NCBI GenBank assembly: GCA_002395155.1
Contig: DGWD01000009.1
Location: forward strand, 1-56,118
Length of the DNA: 56,118 bases
Reading direction: 5' to 3'
From: Treponema sp. UBA4267
GTDB lineage: Bacteria > Spirochaetota > Spirochaetia > Treponematales > Treponemataceae
Position numbers and translations under genes: made by a program. Below the pieces are notes generated by a model, which did not search any database, was not told the origin of the DNA, and saw only the letters and a list, made by a program, of their open reading frames with translations. This document shows, one piece after another, positions 7,883 through 16,915 of this stretch. Position 1 is the stretch's first letter. Each line of letters starts with the position of its first letter.

Positions 7883-8731
7883 ATGAGTGACATGAGAGTT
7901 TTAGTTTCAGATGAGTATTTGGATAAGGATTATTTTCTTGAGGATGATTTATCTATTAATGAGGAAGAAGATAAATCTGAGAAGAAGATTAAGGTAATCA
8001 AAATCCTTTTCTGTGTATTATGTTTACTTTTGATTGGAGAACTTGTTGTTTATAAGTATGTAATGCCATGTTTTTCAAGTCCAAAGGTTACAGTTTCGGG
8101 CCAGGCTGCGTATTCTGCAGAAGAAATTGCCAGAATGCTTCTTCCAATGGAAAGTTCAAACTGGCTGGATTTTGATGTAAATCAGGCAGTTGCAATTATT
8201 TCGTCGGAAGCCGGAATTGAACATGTTGCTGTTGAAAAAAGATTCCCAGATAAAATTTTGATCAATCTTGAAGAAAGAAAGCCTGTTGCGGTTACTTTAG
8301 TTGTTGAAAATGGAAAGACATCTGCAATGCAGATTGATAAAAATGGTGTTTTGTTCCCTGGAAGAATGAATGCAATTTCAGATACAAATGAAGTGCCAAT
8401 TGTTTCGGGTTTGCCTGTTGAATATATGTCAAAAGGAATGAGAATTCCATCAAAATACCGACCATTGATTGATCAAATTACTAAAATCAGTGAATTACCA
8501 CAGAAATATTTTGCAAGCATTTCAGAAATATGTGTTCTTCCAAAGGAATATGGAAATTACGAACTTGCTTTAATTCCTTCTCAATCAAAGGTTAAAGTCC
8601 TTACTGACCGTGCATTGAATGAAGACGCATTAAAGTATATGATGATAGTATTGGACGTTGTAAATCAAATTGGAACTGATGTTTCTGAGGTTGATTTACG
8701 ATATGGTTCGGTTTCTTATAGAAAGAAATAA
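7883..8731 (+). CDS. ftsQ: FtsQ/DivIB-type cell division protein
   Basis: This 282-residue protein has an acidic cytoplasmic tail, one membrane segment at about residues 37-58 and a POTRA-like region (PKVTVSGQAAYSAEEIARML through VEKRFPDKILINLEERKPVA). A DivIB/FtsQ beta domain follows, with PIVSGLP and VDLRYGSVSY near the C-terminus. These proteins anchor the FtsQLB complex of the divisome in the cell membrane. CTAGGGA lies about 10 nt before the start. Its position between ftsW and ftsA agrees with the call. Confidence 0.85.
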   Translation: MSDMRVLVSDEYLDKDYFLEDDLSINEEEDKSEKKIKVIKILFCVLCLLLIGELVVYKYVMPCFSSPKVTVSGQAAYSAEEIARMLLPMESSNWLDFDVNQAVAIISSEAGIEHVAVEKRFPDKILINLEERKPVAVTLVVENGKTSAMQIDKNGVLFPGRMNAISDTNEVPIVSGLPVEYMSKGMRIPSKYRPLIDQITKISELPQKYFASISEICVLPKEYGNYELALIPSQSKVKVLTDRALNEDALKYMMIVLDVVNQIGTDVSEVDLRYGSVSYRKK

Positions 8732-8748
8732 TTAGAGGTTTTTTAGAA

Positions 8749-10023
8749 ATGGCAGATGATAAAATTGTTGGGCTGGACATAGGAACTAGTGAAATAAGAG
8801 TTGCAATTGGAGAAATTGATCCTGAAACAGGAAATGTTCAGATTGCTGGAACTGCCTCTAGAAAATCAGCCGGATTAAGAAACGGTGTAATTGTAAATAT
8901 TGAAGATGCAAAAAATGCCATTAAAGAGGCTATTGATGCAGCAGAACAGAATGCAGGTACAACTGTAGAATCTGTAATTACCGCAATTGGTGGTTCTCAG
9001 ATTGAAAGTCAGAATTCAAGGGGAACTGTACCTGTATCATCAACAAATAAATCAACAAAAGAAATTTCTTATACAGATGTAAATCGTGTTATTGAATGTG
9101 CAACTGCAATAAAAGTGCCAGATGATAGAGAAAAGCTGCATGTAATTCCTCAAACATTTATTGTAGATGGAATTGGCGGAATTCAAGATCCTATTCATAG
9201 AATGGGTACACGACTTGAAGCAGAAGTTCATATTGTAACTGCTGCTAAAACAATTATTCAGAATATACGTTCTTGTATTTCTAGAGCAGATTATACACTC
9301 CAGGGAGTTATGCTTAAAACTTTAGCTCAGACTCAATCTGTGTGTCAGCAGGATGAAATGGAACTTGGTTCTATTTTGATTGACCTTGGTGCTGGTACAA
9401 CAGATGTTTTAGTTTTGTTTAATGGTGCTCCTGTAAGTACAGCTTCTGTTCCTGTTGGTGGAAACTTAGTTACAAACGATATTTCTGTAGTCGCTGGTAT
9501 TTCGGTTGCTACTGCTGAAGAAATTAAAGTTAAATACGGTTGTTGTTGGATTCCAAACATTACTCCAGAAAATGATGTAGAAATTATTCTTCCTGGTGTT
9601 GGAGGCCGTTCTCCAGATGTTATGATGAGATCTGAACTTTGTCCTATTATTCAGGCAAGAGTTGAACAAATCTTTAAGATGGTTAAGGCCGCTATAGTAA
9701 AAAATACAAATGATTCGATTAAACAGCTTTCTGGAAATATAATTCTTACTGGTGGTGGAGCTATGATGGATGGTGTTATCGATTTGGCTCAGAATGTTTT
9801 TAAGACATCTTCAGTAAGACTTGGTGTTCCAGAAAATCTTGGTGGTATTCCAGAAGATTATAGAAGACCTGATTTTGCAACAGCAATTGGTCTTGTTCTT
9901 GCAAATAAATCTTTAATTCAGAGTCATGATTCTAAAAAGAAAATTAGAGGCCATGCGGTCAAAAAAGATAAATCTAAATCTGGAGAAAGTATATTAAAAA
10001 AGATATTTAAATCCTTTTTCTAG
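8749..10023 (+). CDS. ftsA: Cell division protein FtsA
   Basis: The 424-residue actin-like ATPase opens with VGLDIGTSEIRVAIGE, the phosphate-1 loop. It continues with SHMI-type domain 1C sequence, LIDLGAGTTDVLVL (phosphate 2) and NIILTGGGAMMDGVIDLA (adenosine motif). The C-terminus ILKKIFKSFF is a short amphipathic helix of the kind that tethers FtsA to the inner membrane. FtsA anchors FtsZ and recruits later division proteins. It lies directly upstream of ftsZ. Confidence 0.96.
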   Translation: MADDKIVGLDIGTSEIRVAIGEIDPETGNVQIAGTASRKSAGLRNGVIVNIEDAKNAIKEAIDAAEQNAGTTVESVITAIGGSQIESQNSRGTVPVSSTNKSTKEISYTDVNRVIECATAIKVPDDREKLHVIPQTFIVDGIGGIQDPIHRMGTRLEAEVHIVTAAKTIIQNIRSCISRADYTLQGVMLKTLAQTQSVCQQDEMELGSILIDLGAGTTDVLVLFNGAPVSTASVPVGGNLVTNDISVVAGISVATAEEIKVKYGCCWIPNITPENDVEIILPGVGGRSPDVMMRSELCPIIQARVEQIFKMVKAAIVKNTNDSIKQLSGNIILTGGGAMMDGVIDLAQNVFKTSSVRLGVPENLGGIPEDYRRPDFATAIGLVLANKSLIQSHDSKKKIRGHAVKKDKSKSGESILKKIFKSFF

Positions 10024-10125
10024 CTAGAAAATATGCAAAATATTTGTATATAATATTTGTGTATTTTGTATATATTGAGGGGAACATTGCTTGGGGAAGC
10101 AATTGTAAAAAGTGGGAGGCAATAT

Positions 10126-11493
10126 ATGGGAAGTCTTGGTATTTCTATAATTGAAGACGATTCAAACTACAATCAGGCATTTACTGAAAATAGCCCTACC
10201 GTTATTAAGGTTGTAGGTTGTGGCGGTGGTGGTTCTAACGCTGTAAACCGCATGATTTCACGAGAATTAAGCAACGTCGATTTTATTGTTTTAAATACAG
10301 ATTTACAGGCATTGGGAAAATCAAATGCTAAAACAAAGCTTGCTATTGGACAGAAGGTTACTAAAGGTCTTGGAGCCGGTGGTAGACCAGTTATTGGAGA
10401 ACAAGCTGCAGAAGAAGATAAAGAATTAATTACAAATGAACTGCGCGGTGCAGATATGGTATTTATTACTGCAGGTATGGGAGGAGGAACAGGAACTGGT
10501 TCTGCTCCTGTTGTTGCCAGAATTGCAAAAGAACTTGGTTGTCTTACAGTAGCAGTAGTTACAACTCCATTTGAGTTTGAAGGCCATGTTCGAATGCGAC
10601 AGGCTAAAGAAGGACTTGAAAAACTTCACGAGCAGGTTGACTCACTTATTGTTATCCCAAATGAACAGCTTTTTAAAAATATAGATAAAAATCTTACTGT
10701 AAAAGAATCTTTCCGCAAGGCTGACGAGGTTTTATGTCAGGGTGTAGAAGGAATTTCTAATATCATTACTTCTCCTGGTGATGTAAATACCGACTTTGCT
10801 GATGTACGAAATGCGATGGCTGGTCAGGGAAATGCAATTTTTGGAATTGGTGTTGGTGAAGGTGAAAATCGTGCAACAGATGCGGCCTACAACGCAATTA
10901 ATAATCCAATGCTTGAAAATTCTAAGATTGATGGTGCTAAAAATCTCCTTATCAATATTTGTGCTTCAGAAGAAATTACTTTAAGTGAAGTAGGTGAAAT
11001 CTGTAAGATTGTTACTGCATCTGCTGATCCAAATTACAATATGTTCTGGGGACAGGTAACTCAGCCTGAATTAGGTGATAAGATTAGTGTAACAGTTATT
11101 GCTACTGGTTTTGAAACAAGAGATACAGAAGTAGAAGCTAAGGAAGAAGACACTGTAGTAGAACAGCCAAAAGTTTTGCCAGAAAATGTAGTAAGTTCTA
11201 GTGAATTGGATAGACTTCTTCATGGTAAAGCAGTGGCTTCGGCAGATAGATCTGTAAATCAGTTTGTTTCTAAGAAAGATATTGATGAAGAAAATGCAAA
11301 AAAGGCAGAAAAAGGCTCTCTTGCGGCAGGTTTGTTCCAGGAAGACGAATTGAGCCAGGGAACTTTTGTTTCAAGAAAAACATTTGCTACACCTCCTGCT
11401 GGTTTTGATTTAAATAGTTCTGATTTGTCTACTCCTGCAATTTGGGGTAAAAATTCAGAATATGGACGTACAATAAATCTTTCTGATGACTAA
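10126..11493 (+). CDS. ftsZ: Cell division protein FtsZ
   Basis: This 455-residue tubulin homologue has VVGCGGGGSNAVNRM, the GTP signature GGGTGTG at residues 119-125, and the T7-loop region NTDFADVRNAM. GTP-dependent polymerisation forms the division ring. The open frame extends upstream to 10057, but the strong GGGAGG 6 nt before the ATG at 10126 and the usual family length fix this start. A linker of about 110 residues ends in DLSTPAIWGK followed by ten more residues. That stretch probably replaces the canonical D-(I/V)-PAFLR peptide contacted by FtsA and other partners. Confidence 0.96.
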   Translation: MGSLGISIIEDDSNYNQAFTENSPTVIKVVGCGGGGSNAVNRMISRELSNVDFIVLNTDLQALGKSNAKTKLAIGQKVTKGLGAGGRPVIGEQAAEEDKELITNELRGADMVFITAGMGGGTGTGSAPVVARIAKELGCLTVAVVTTPFEFEGHVRMRQAKEGLEKLHEQVDSLIVIPNEQLFKNIDKNLTVKESFRKADEVLCQGVEGISNIITSPGDVNTDFADVRNAMAGQGNAIFGIGVGEGENRATDAAYNAINNPMLENSKIDGAKNLLINICASEEITLSEVGEICKIVTASADPNYNMFWGQVTQPELGDKISVTVIATGFETRDTEVEAKEEDTVVEQPKVLPENVVSSSELDRLLHGKAVASADRSVNQFVSKKDIDEENAKKAEKGSLAAGLFQEDELSQGTFVSRKTFATPPAGFDLNSSDLSTPAIWGKNSEYGRTINLSDD

Positions 11494-11515
11494 TTTATAG
11501 GAATTAAGCTTATTA

Positions 11516-12403
11516 ATGACTATAGACGAATTACTTAATCAGTTTTATTCAGATTTAATTCTTGTAAAAAGAGATTCTGAACAGACTGCTTTAACATATA
11601 AGATTTCTTCTGAGGAATTTTTGAAGTGGCTTTCGACTGAACATACAAAATTAAGGGATGTAAAGCCTCAAACTCTCATGTATTATTTGATAAAGCGTCA
11701 AACTGATGGGTGTACGGAATTAACTATAGCAAAAGATATTTCTGGTATAAGAGCTTTGGGTGATTACCTTGTAAGAAAAAATTATTGGGATGAAAATCAC
11801 GCTCTTTTACTGGATAAACCAAAAGCATCAAAAAAACTTCCAAGGGTTTTGTCTATAGAGCAAATTGATGCACTTTTAGATTCAATTGACACAAGTAATC
11901 CAAGTGGTATAAGGGATGATGCCCTTTTTGAATTGATATATTCTTGTGGACTTCGAATAAGTGAAGCTTGCGATTTAAAACTCGCTAATGTCCATATGGA
12001 AGAACGTTTAATTTTGGTTCATGGAAAAGGTGATAAAGAAAGACTTGTTCCTTTTGGTGACAGAGCTGCTGAAAAAATTCAGATATACCTGGAAAAAGTA
12101 AGGCCTTTATTTACAAATGGTAAAAATGTTCCTGAACTTTTTGTAAATTATAAGGGCGAGGCAATTTCAAGAAAAGGGGTTTGGAAAAGATTTCAAACTT
12201 TGGAACAGAAGAGTGGAGTTACAGCCAAGGTTCATACTCTTCGTCATTCATTTGCAACTCATTTATTGGCAGGTGGGGCAGATTTACGTTCTGTACAAGA
12301 ATTGCTGGGACATAGTGATTTGAGTACAACAACAATTTATACACATGTAACAGATGATCAGCTGGAAAAAGCTCATGAAAAATACTTTCATATAGAAAAT
12401 TAG
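11516..12403 (+). CDS. Tyrosine recombinase of the XerC/XerD family (dcw-linked copy)
   Basis: The 295-residue protein has an N-terminal SAM-like core-binding domain and a C-terminal catalytic domain. All catalytic residues are present: Arg147 (GLRISE), Lys171 (HGKGDKER), His240 and Arg243 (HTLRHSFATHLL), His266 (LGHSDLSTT) and Tyr275 (IYTHVT). Xer recombinases resolve chromosome dimers at dif. It follows ftsZ at 22 nt and precedes a TPR lipoprotein in the same direction. A second family member lies at 24365, so the pair may be the XerC and XerD partners; which is which cannot be settled here. Confidence 0.9.
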   Translation: MTIDELLNQFYSDLILVKRDSEQTALTYKISSEEFLKWLSTEHTKLRDVKPQTLMYYLIKRQTDGCTELTIAKDISGIRALGDYLVRKNYWDENHALLLDKPKASKKLPRVLSIEQIDALLDSIDTSNPSGIRDDALFELIYSCGLRISEACDLKLANVHMEERLILVHGKGDKERLVPFGDRAAEKIQIYLEKVRPLFTNGKNVPELFVNYKGEAISRKGVWKRFQTLEQKSGVTAKVHTLRHSFATHLLAGGADLRSVQELLGHSDLSTTTIYTHVTDDQLEKAHEKYFHIEN

Positions 12404-12417
12404 GGAGAATGGAAATT

Positions 12418-13146
12418 ATGAAAAAAAATCTAATTATGCTTGTTTTTTCAAGTATTTTATTATTATCTTTTATGTCATGTGGTGTTTCTAATAGATCTAT
12501 TCTCCGTTATCAGAAACTGGAAGAAGGAGTTTCAAATCCTACTACAGTTGAAGAATTAAAAGACGCCATTAAAAAATACGGGGAAAGAGCAGCCGATATA
12601 CAACTTGCCAATGGTCAGATAGGTATTTGGTATAAAATATTAGGAACCCGTTATATAGATCAGAAAATGTATGGAGAGGCCTTAAAATGTTTCCAGGAGG
12701 CCTTGAAGTTTTATCCTGATAATCAAAACCTGTATTATTATGTTGGTGTATGTGCAGGTTATATGTCTCATTCGGCCATGGATTTTGGTGCGAGTGGAAG
12801 TTCTGAAGTTAAGTATAATTATCTTAAGCTTGCTGAAGAAGCTTATTTACGTGCAATTTCGATAGAAGACCGTTATGTTCGTGCCCTTTACGGATTAGGT
12901 GTTCTTTATGTTTTTGAACTTGATGAGCCAGAAAAGGCAATTCCTCATTTGGAAAAGGCACTTACAATTGACACAAAAAATATTGATGCAATGTTTGTTC
13001 TGGCTAGAGCTTATTATTCGACCTACGAATTTGATAAGTCTGCTCAGGTTTATGATAAAATTATAGCAACAACAAAATCTGCCCAAACAAAAGCGACCGC
13101 AGAGGAGAATAAAAAAATAGTACTTGATGCAGCTTATCAAAACTGA
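12418..13146 (+). CDS. TPR-repeat lipoprotein
   Basis: This protein of about 242 residues has a lipoprotein signal (LLLSFMSCG, lipidated Cys21 from the start used here). Tetratricopeptide repeats follow: MYGEALKCFQEALKFYPDN, AEEAYLRAISIEDRYVRALYGLG, PEKAIPHLEKALTIDTKN and YEFDKSAQVYDKII. The ATG at 12409 abuts the ribosome site AGGGAGA, whereas the ATG at 12418 is 9 nt from it and is preferred. TPR lipoproteins scaffold envelope complexes; the partner is unknown. It overlaps dprA by 20 nt and sits between the recombinase and dprA. Confidence 0.85.
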   Translation: MKKNLIMLVFSSILLLSFMSCGVSNRSILRYQKLEEGVSNPTTVEELKDAIKKYGERAADIQLANGQIGIWYKILGTRYIDQKMYGEALKCFQEALKFYPDNQNLYYYVGVCAGYMSHSAMDFGASGSSEVKYNYLKLAEEAYLRAISIEDRYVRALYGLGVLYVFELDEPEKAIPHLEKALTIDTKNIDAMFVLARAYYSTYEFDKSAQVYDKIIATTKSAQTKATAEENKKIVLDAAYQN

Positions 13147-14182
13147 TGATTTACTAATTTTACATATTTCACTAAATAGAATTACCTTCCTTAAGTATTC
13201 AGAAAAGAAAATTTTGGCAAAAAAACTTGACAGTTCTCGCTCCCTTGCATTACTGTCTATAGAAGAGATTGAAACAATCATTGGCCGCCAGATACAAAAA
13301 AGAGTGGTTTGGAATGGTTTGGAAAATCTTAGAATGGCAGAAAGGGCCTTCCTTTATTGTGAAACTTTTAATATTAAGATTTTGCTAAATGAAGATCCTT
13401 ACTATCCAGAATTGTTAAGACAGATTTCCGATCCTCCTTATCTTTTATTTTGTCGTGGTGACTTAGAGCTCTTGTCTAAACCTTGCGTTTCAATTGTTGG
13501 AACTAGGCGTTTGAGTAGTCCTGGTAGAAGTGCAGCAAGAAATTTTGCTTACGATGCTGTTATGGATTCCTGCAATGTTGTAAGTGGACTTGCTACAGGT
13601 GCTGATGGATATGCTCACCAGGGGGCTTTAGATGCTTTTTTTGATTGTGATGAAAAGAATGCAGATTTATCAAAACTTGGTAGAACTATTGCGGTGATTC
13701 CGAGTGGGATAGATGATATAATTCCTTCCTGTCATAAAAAAATGGCTGGTCAGATTTTGCAAACGGGTGGTTGTATTATTAGTGAATACGAACCCAAATT
13801 GGAAATGGCTAACTGGCATTTTGTAGGCAGAAACAGAATTATTGCAGGTTTGTCAGCGGCAACAGTGGTAATTGAGGCACCAGATGGAAGTGGGGCTTTA
13901 ATAACTGCGGATTTTGCATTGGGATACAACAGAGATTTAATGTTTCATAAAGTTGGTTTCAATGAACAGGCTGTTTATATTTCTGGTCTTGTAAAAAAGG
14001 ATCTTGAAATAAAATATGCTGCTGGAAAAGTTAGCAAATATAAAAAGCAAAATACAATGGCTCGTTACCTTGATTCAGGGGCACTTGTTATTGAAGATTA
14101 TAAGGATTATTGTAAAGCATTAATTGAAAGTCCTGGTTCCAGGTCTGCAAGGTCAGAGCAGGGGCTTCTTTTTGATGATTAG
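13127..14182 (+). CDS. dprA: DNA-processing protein DprA (Smf)
   Basis: The protein has about 351 residues. A divergent N-terminal helical region is followed by the DprA Rossmann-like core: DPPYLLFCRGDLELL, SIVGTRRLSSPGR, VVSGLATGADGYAHQGAL, AVIPSGIDDIIP, IISEYEP, FVGRNRIIAGLS and GSGALITADFAL. DprA loads RecA on incoming single-stranded DNA in transformation. The start overlaps the upstream lipoprotein. A TTG at 13124 is possible but the adjacent ATG is preferred. The C-terminal winged helix of some DprA proteins is not obvious here. topA follows after 8 nt, the usual smf-topA pairing. Confidence 0.92.
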   Translation: MQLIKTDDLLILHISLNRITFLKYSEKKILAKKLDSSRSLALLSIEEIETIIGRQIQKRVVWNGLENLRMAERAFLYCETFNIKILLNEDPYYPELLRQISDPPYLLFCRGDLELLSKPCVSIVGTRRLSSPGRSAARNFAYDAVMDSCNVVSGLATGADGYAHQGALDAFFDCDEKNADLSKLGRTIAVIPSGIDDIIPSCHKKMAGQILQTGGCIISEYEPKLEMANWHFVGRNRIIAGLSAATVVIEAPDGSGALITADFALGYNRDLMFHKVGFNEQAVYISGLVKKDLEIKYAAGKVSKYKKQNTMARYLDSGALVIEDYKDYCKALIESPGSRSARSEQGLLFDD

Positions 14183-14190
14183 GAAAGGTT

Positions 14191-16338
14191 ATGGCTGAAA
14201 AGAAAACAACTAAGAAAACTACCAAAAAGGCAAAAACACCACAGACACTTGTAATTGTAGAGTCTCCAACTAAGGCTCATACAATTGAAAAGTATTTAGG
14301 TCCTGGTTATGTGGTTAGAGCATCGGTTGGACACTTAATCGATTTGCCAAAATCTAGAATGGCTATTGATATTGAGAATGGCTTTCAGCCGGAATATATA
14401 ACCGTACGTGGAAAAGCAAAGCTTTTGAAGGAATTACAGAAGGAAGCAAAAAAATCTGAAACTGTCCTTCTTGCATCCGATAATGACCGTGAAGGAGAAG
14501 CTATTGCCTGGCACTTAAATCGTGCCCTGCGAGATAAAACAACTGCTAAAATCAATCGAATTGTATTTAATGAAATTACACCAACTGCTATTACAGAAGC
14601 TGTAAAACATCCTGGAGAAATTATTGAGTCAAAGGTTGATGCTCAGAAGGCTCGTCGTGTTCTTGACCGCCTTGTTGGTTATAATCTTAGTCCTCTTTTG
14701 TGGGCAAAGGTAAAGAATGGTCTTTCTGCAGGTCGTGTACAGTCTGTTGCTCTTCGTCTTATTTGCGAAAGAGAAAAAGAAGTGGAAGACTTCCTTCCTG
14801 AAGAATATTGGTCTTTGGATGCCGATTTTACCAAGGGAAAATCAAGTTTTATTGCACATCTTGTAAAATATGCCGGTGAAAATCCTGATTTGAAGTCAGA
14901 AGCTGCCGTAAAAGAAATTATGGACAAGATAAAGAACTCTACTTGTAAGGTTTCTTCTATCAAAAAAACAGAAAAAACTGTTCGTCCTAAAGCTCCTTTT
15001 ACTACATCAAAATTACAGCAGGCCGCTGCTAACCGTTTGGGATTTACATCTCGTAAAACAATGCAGATTGCCCAGCAGCTTTATGAAGGTATTCAGATTG
15101 GACAGAATCATGTCGGTCTTATTACATACATGCGTACAGACTCTGTTCGTATTTCTGAAACTGCTCTTGCCGATGTAAGAGATTGGCTTTCAAAAAATCA
15201 TCCATCAGAACTTCCTGCAGAACCAATTCATTATGCTGTTGGAAAATCTGCTCAGGATGCACATGAAGGTATTCGTCCTACCTATGTTTCATATACTCCA
15301 GAAAGCATAAAGGAATCCTTGACTCATGATCAGTTCCGTTTGTATTCAATTATTTGGGAAAGATTTGTTTCTTCTCAGATGAATAATGCAAAAATGGTAA
15401 CTACATCTGTAGAAATTACTGCTGGCGATGCAATTTTCCGTGTAGCAGCTTCAAAGATTGCAGAAAAAGGTTTCTATCAGGTAATTAAACTCCTTTCTTC
15501 AAAAGAAGACAAATCTACATCATTGCCTGCTATGAAAGAAGGAGAAGAATTACATGTTGATAACTTCCATCCTGAACAGCATTTTACACAGGGACCTGCC
15601 AGATATACTGATGCTTCAATTGTAGCAATGCTGGAAGAAAAAGGAATTGGTCGTCCATCAACTTATGCAACAATTATTTCTGTTTTGCTGGATCGTTATT
15701 ATGTAACCCGTTCAAATAAGCAACTTATACCAACACAACTTGGTAGAATGATTAATAAGATTTTAGTTGAAAGTTTCCCAGAAGTAATCAATGAAGAATT
15801 TACTGCTAAGGTAGAAAATGAACTTGATGAAGTAGAAGAGGGAAAACTTGTTTGGAATACAATTATTTCAGATTTCTTTGGTCCTTTCAAAAAGCGTGTA
15901 GATGATGTAATGGAACATCAGGAATCAATTAAGGGCTTCCTTGATGAGGAAACTGACAAGGTTTGTGAACTTTGTGGTAAACCAATGGTAAAAAAACTTG
16001 GTCGTTTTGGTTTCTTCCTTGCTTGTTCAGGTTTCCCAGAGTGTCATAATACAAAATCAATTCCTCTTGCTAAGTGTCCTGTTTGTGGTACAGGAGAAAT
16101 TGTTGAACGTAAGACAAAGGGCCGTGGAAAGGCCTTCTATGGTTGTACAAATTATCCAACTTGTACCTTTATCAGTCACTTTAAGCCAATTGATCAATAC
16201 TGTCCAAAATGTGGCTGGTTCCTGGTAGAAAAGTTTGATAAAAAGAACGGTTCGTATAAGAGCTGTATTAATCCTGACTGCGATTACCTCCATACAAGCG
16301 GTGAAGAGGCTGCGGTTATGCCAGAAGGTGAAGAGTAA
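14191..16338 (+). CDS. topA: DNA topoisomerase I
   Basis: This is a 715-residue type IA topoisomerase. After a basic N-terminal tail comes the Toprim domain (LVIVESPTKAHTIEKYLG and the acidic triad region ASDNDREGEA, residues 95-104). The catalytic Tyr313 lies in GLITYMRTDSVR. The C-terminus carries three zinc-ribbon-like Cys clusters starting CELCGKP, CPVCGTG and CPKCGWF. It relaxes negative supercoils. AGGAAAGG provides the ribosome site and a strong terminator follows, closing the long division/DNA operon. Confidence 0.97.
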   Translation: MAEKKTTKKTTKKAKTPQTLVIVESPTKAHTIEKYLGPGYVVRASVGHLIDLPKSRMAIDIENGFQPEYITVRGKAKLLKELQKEAKKSETVLLASDNDREGEAIAWHLNRALRDKTTAKINRIVFNEITPTAITEAVKHPGEIIESKVDAQKARRVLDRLVGYNLSPLLWAKVKNGLSAGRVQSVALRLICEREKEVEDFLPEEYWSLDADFTKGKSSFIAHLVKYAGENPDLKSEAAVKEIMDKIKNSTCKVSSIKKTEKTVRPKAPFTTSKLQQAAANRLGFTSRKTMQIAQQLYEGIQIGQNHVGLITYMRTDSVRISETALADVRDWLSKNHPSELPAEPIHYAVGKSAQDAHEGIRPTYVSYTPESIKESLTHDQFRLYSIIWERFVSSQMNNAKMVTTSVEITAGDAIFRVAASKIAEKGFYQVIKLLSSKEDKSTSLPAMKEGEELHVDNFHPEQHFTQGPARYTDASIVAMLEEKGIGRPSTYATIISVLLDRYYVTRSNKQLIPTQLGRMINKILVESFPEVINEEFTAKVENELDEVEEGKLVWNTIISDFFGPFKKRVDDVMEHQESIKGFLDEETDKVCELCGKPMVKKLGRFGFFLACSGFPECHNTKSIPLAKCPVCGTGEIVERKTKGRGKAFYGCTNYPTCTFISHFKPIDQYCPKCGWFLVEKFDKKNGSYKSCINPDCDYLHTSGEEAAVMPEGEE

Positions 16339-16341
16339 TGA

Positions 16342-16367
16342 AGGGCCCCAAAAGGGGCCTTTTTTTC
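16342..16367 (+). terminator. Intrinsic terminator after topA
   Basis: GGCCCC (16344-16349) and GGGGCC (16354-16359) enclose an AAAA loop and are followed by a run of eight T. This is the clearest rho-independent terminator in the window. Confidence 0.92.
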
Positions 16368-16428
16368 TTGAAAGTTTTTGTAAAATCTGTATTATAATTA
16401 AAAGCTAAAAAATCTTAAGGAGAGAAAA

Positions 16429-16857
16429 ATGAGAAAATTAAAAGTTTTTATTAGTGTTTTATTGTTTGTTTTAGTTACTTCATCAGCTTTTGCTTATGAT
16501 GGTTCTGTGTATGGTGACTCAATAGGAAAGTTTTCAAGAAAAGAATTTATTGAGACCGCATCTGATAGTGATTATGCAAAAGAATTAATTGAAACTGCAA
16601 CAGATGGTGCCGACCTTGAAAGATTCTACAATGTAAATGAAGATAATCTTGATGAAGAAGATTATGAACTTTTAAATGACCTTGAAACTTATATTATGGA
16701 CAACTATAAGGTTCGTAATAAGGATTGTTTCTTTCATATAATTATGAGGGGAGAAACAAAAAAAGGATGGGATGGCTGGATGACAATGACACACTATTCC
16801 GATTCAGCTTCTTCAAAGTTTTTCCATTATATCTATTATTTTGCAGTAGAAGAATAA
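16429..16857 (+). CDS. Small secreted protein of unknown function
   Basis: This 142-residue protein has an N-terminal signal peptide of about 22 residues ending SSAFA. The mature part is acidic (NEDNLDEEDYELLNDLETYIMD) and ends with aromatic-rich sequence (FFHIIMRGETKKGWDGWMT, KFFHYIYYFAVEE). A TATAAT at 16393-16398 and AAGGAGAG before the start suggest its own transcription unit, separate from topA and glpK. No family was recognised. Confidence 0.8.
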   Translation: MRKLKVFISVLLFVLVTSSAFAYDGSVYGDSIGKFSRKEFIETASDSDYAKELIETATDGADLERFYNVNEDNLDEEDYELLNDLETYIMDNYKVRNKDCFFHIIMRGETKKGWDGWMTMTHYSDSASSKFFHYIYYFAVEE

Positions 16858-16881
16858 TTTTTCACATATATATATAAATTT

Positions 16882-16915
16882 GCTTTATAGTGATAGCGAT
16901 GCTATCATATAAAGC
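16882..16915. promoter_or_regulatory. Palindromic operator abutting the glpK start codon
   Basis: GCTTTATA-G-TGATAGC (16882-16897) and GCTATCATATAAAGC (16901-16915) are inverted copies around GAT, with one extra G in the left arm. The right arm ends at the base before the glpK ATG. A possible promoter, TTCACA (16861) and TTTATA (16884) with 17-nt spacing, has its -10 inside the left arm. A bound repressor would cover -10 to the start codon. There is no visible ribosome binding site. The regulator is unknown. Confidence 0.7.

Noticed and set aside
11516..12403. Tyrosine recombinase considered as a phage or island integrase
   Set aside because: It lies within the division operon at short spacing, has Xer-like length and motifs, and no attachment site or phage gene is nearby. 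The same reasoning applies to the copy at 24365.
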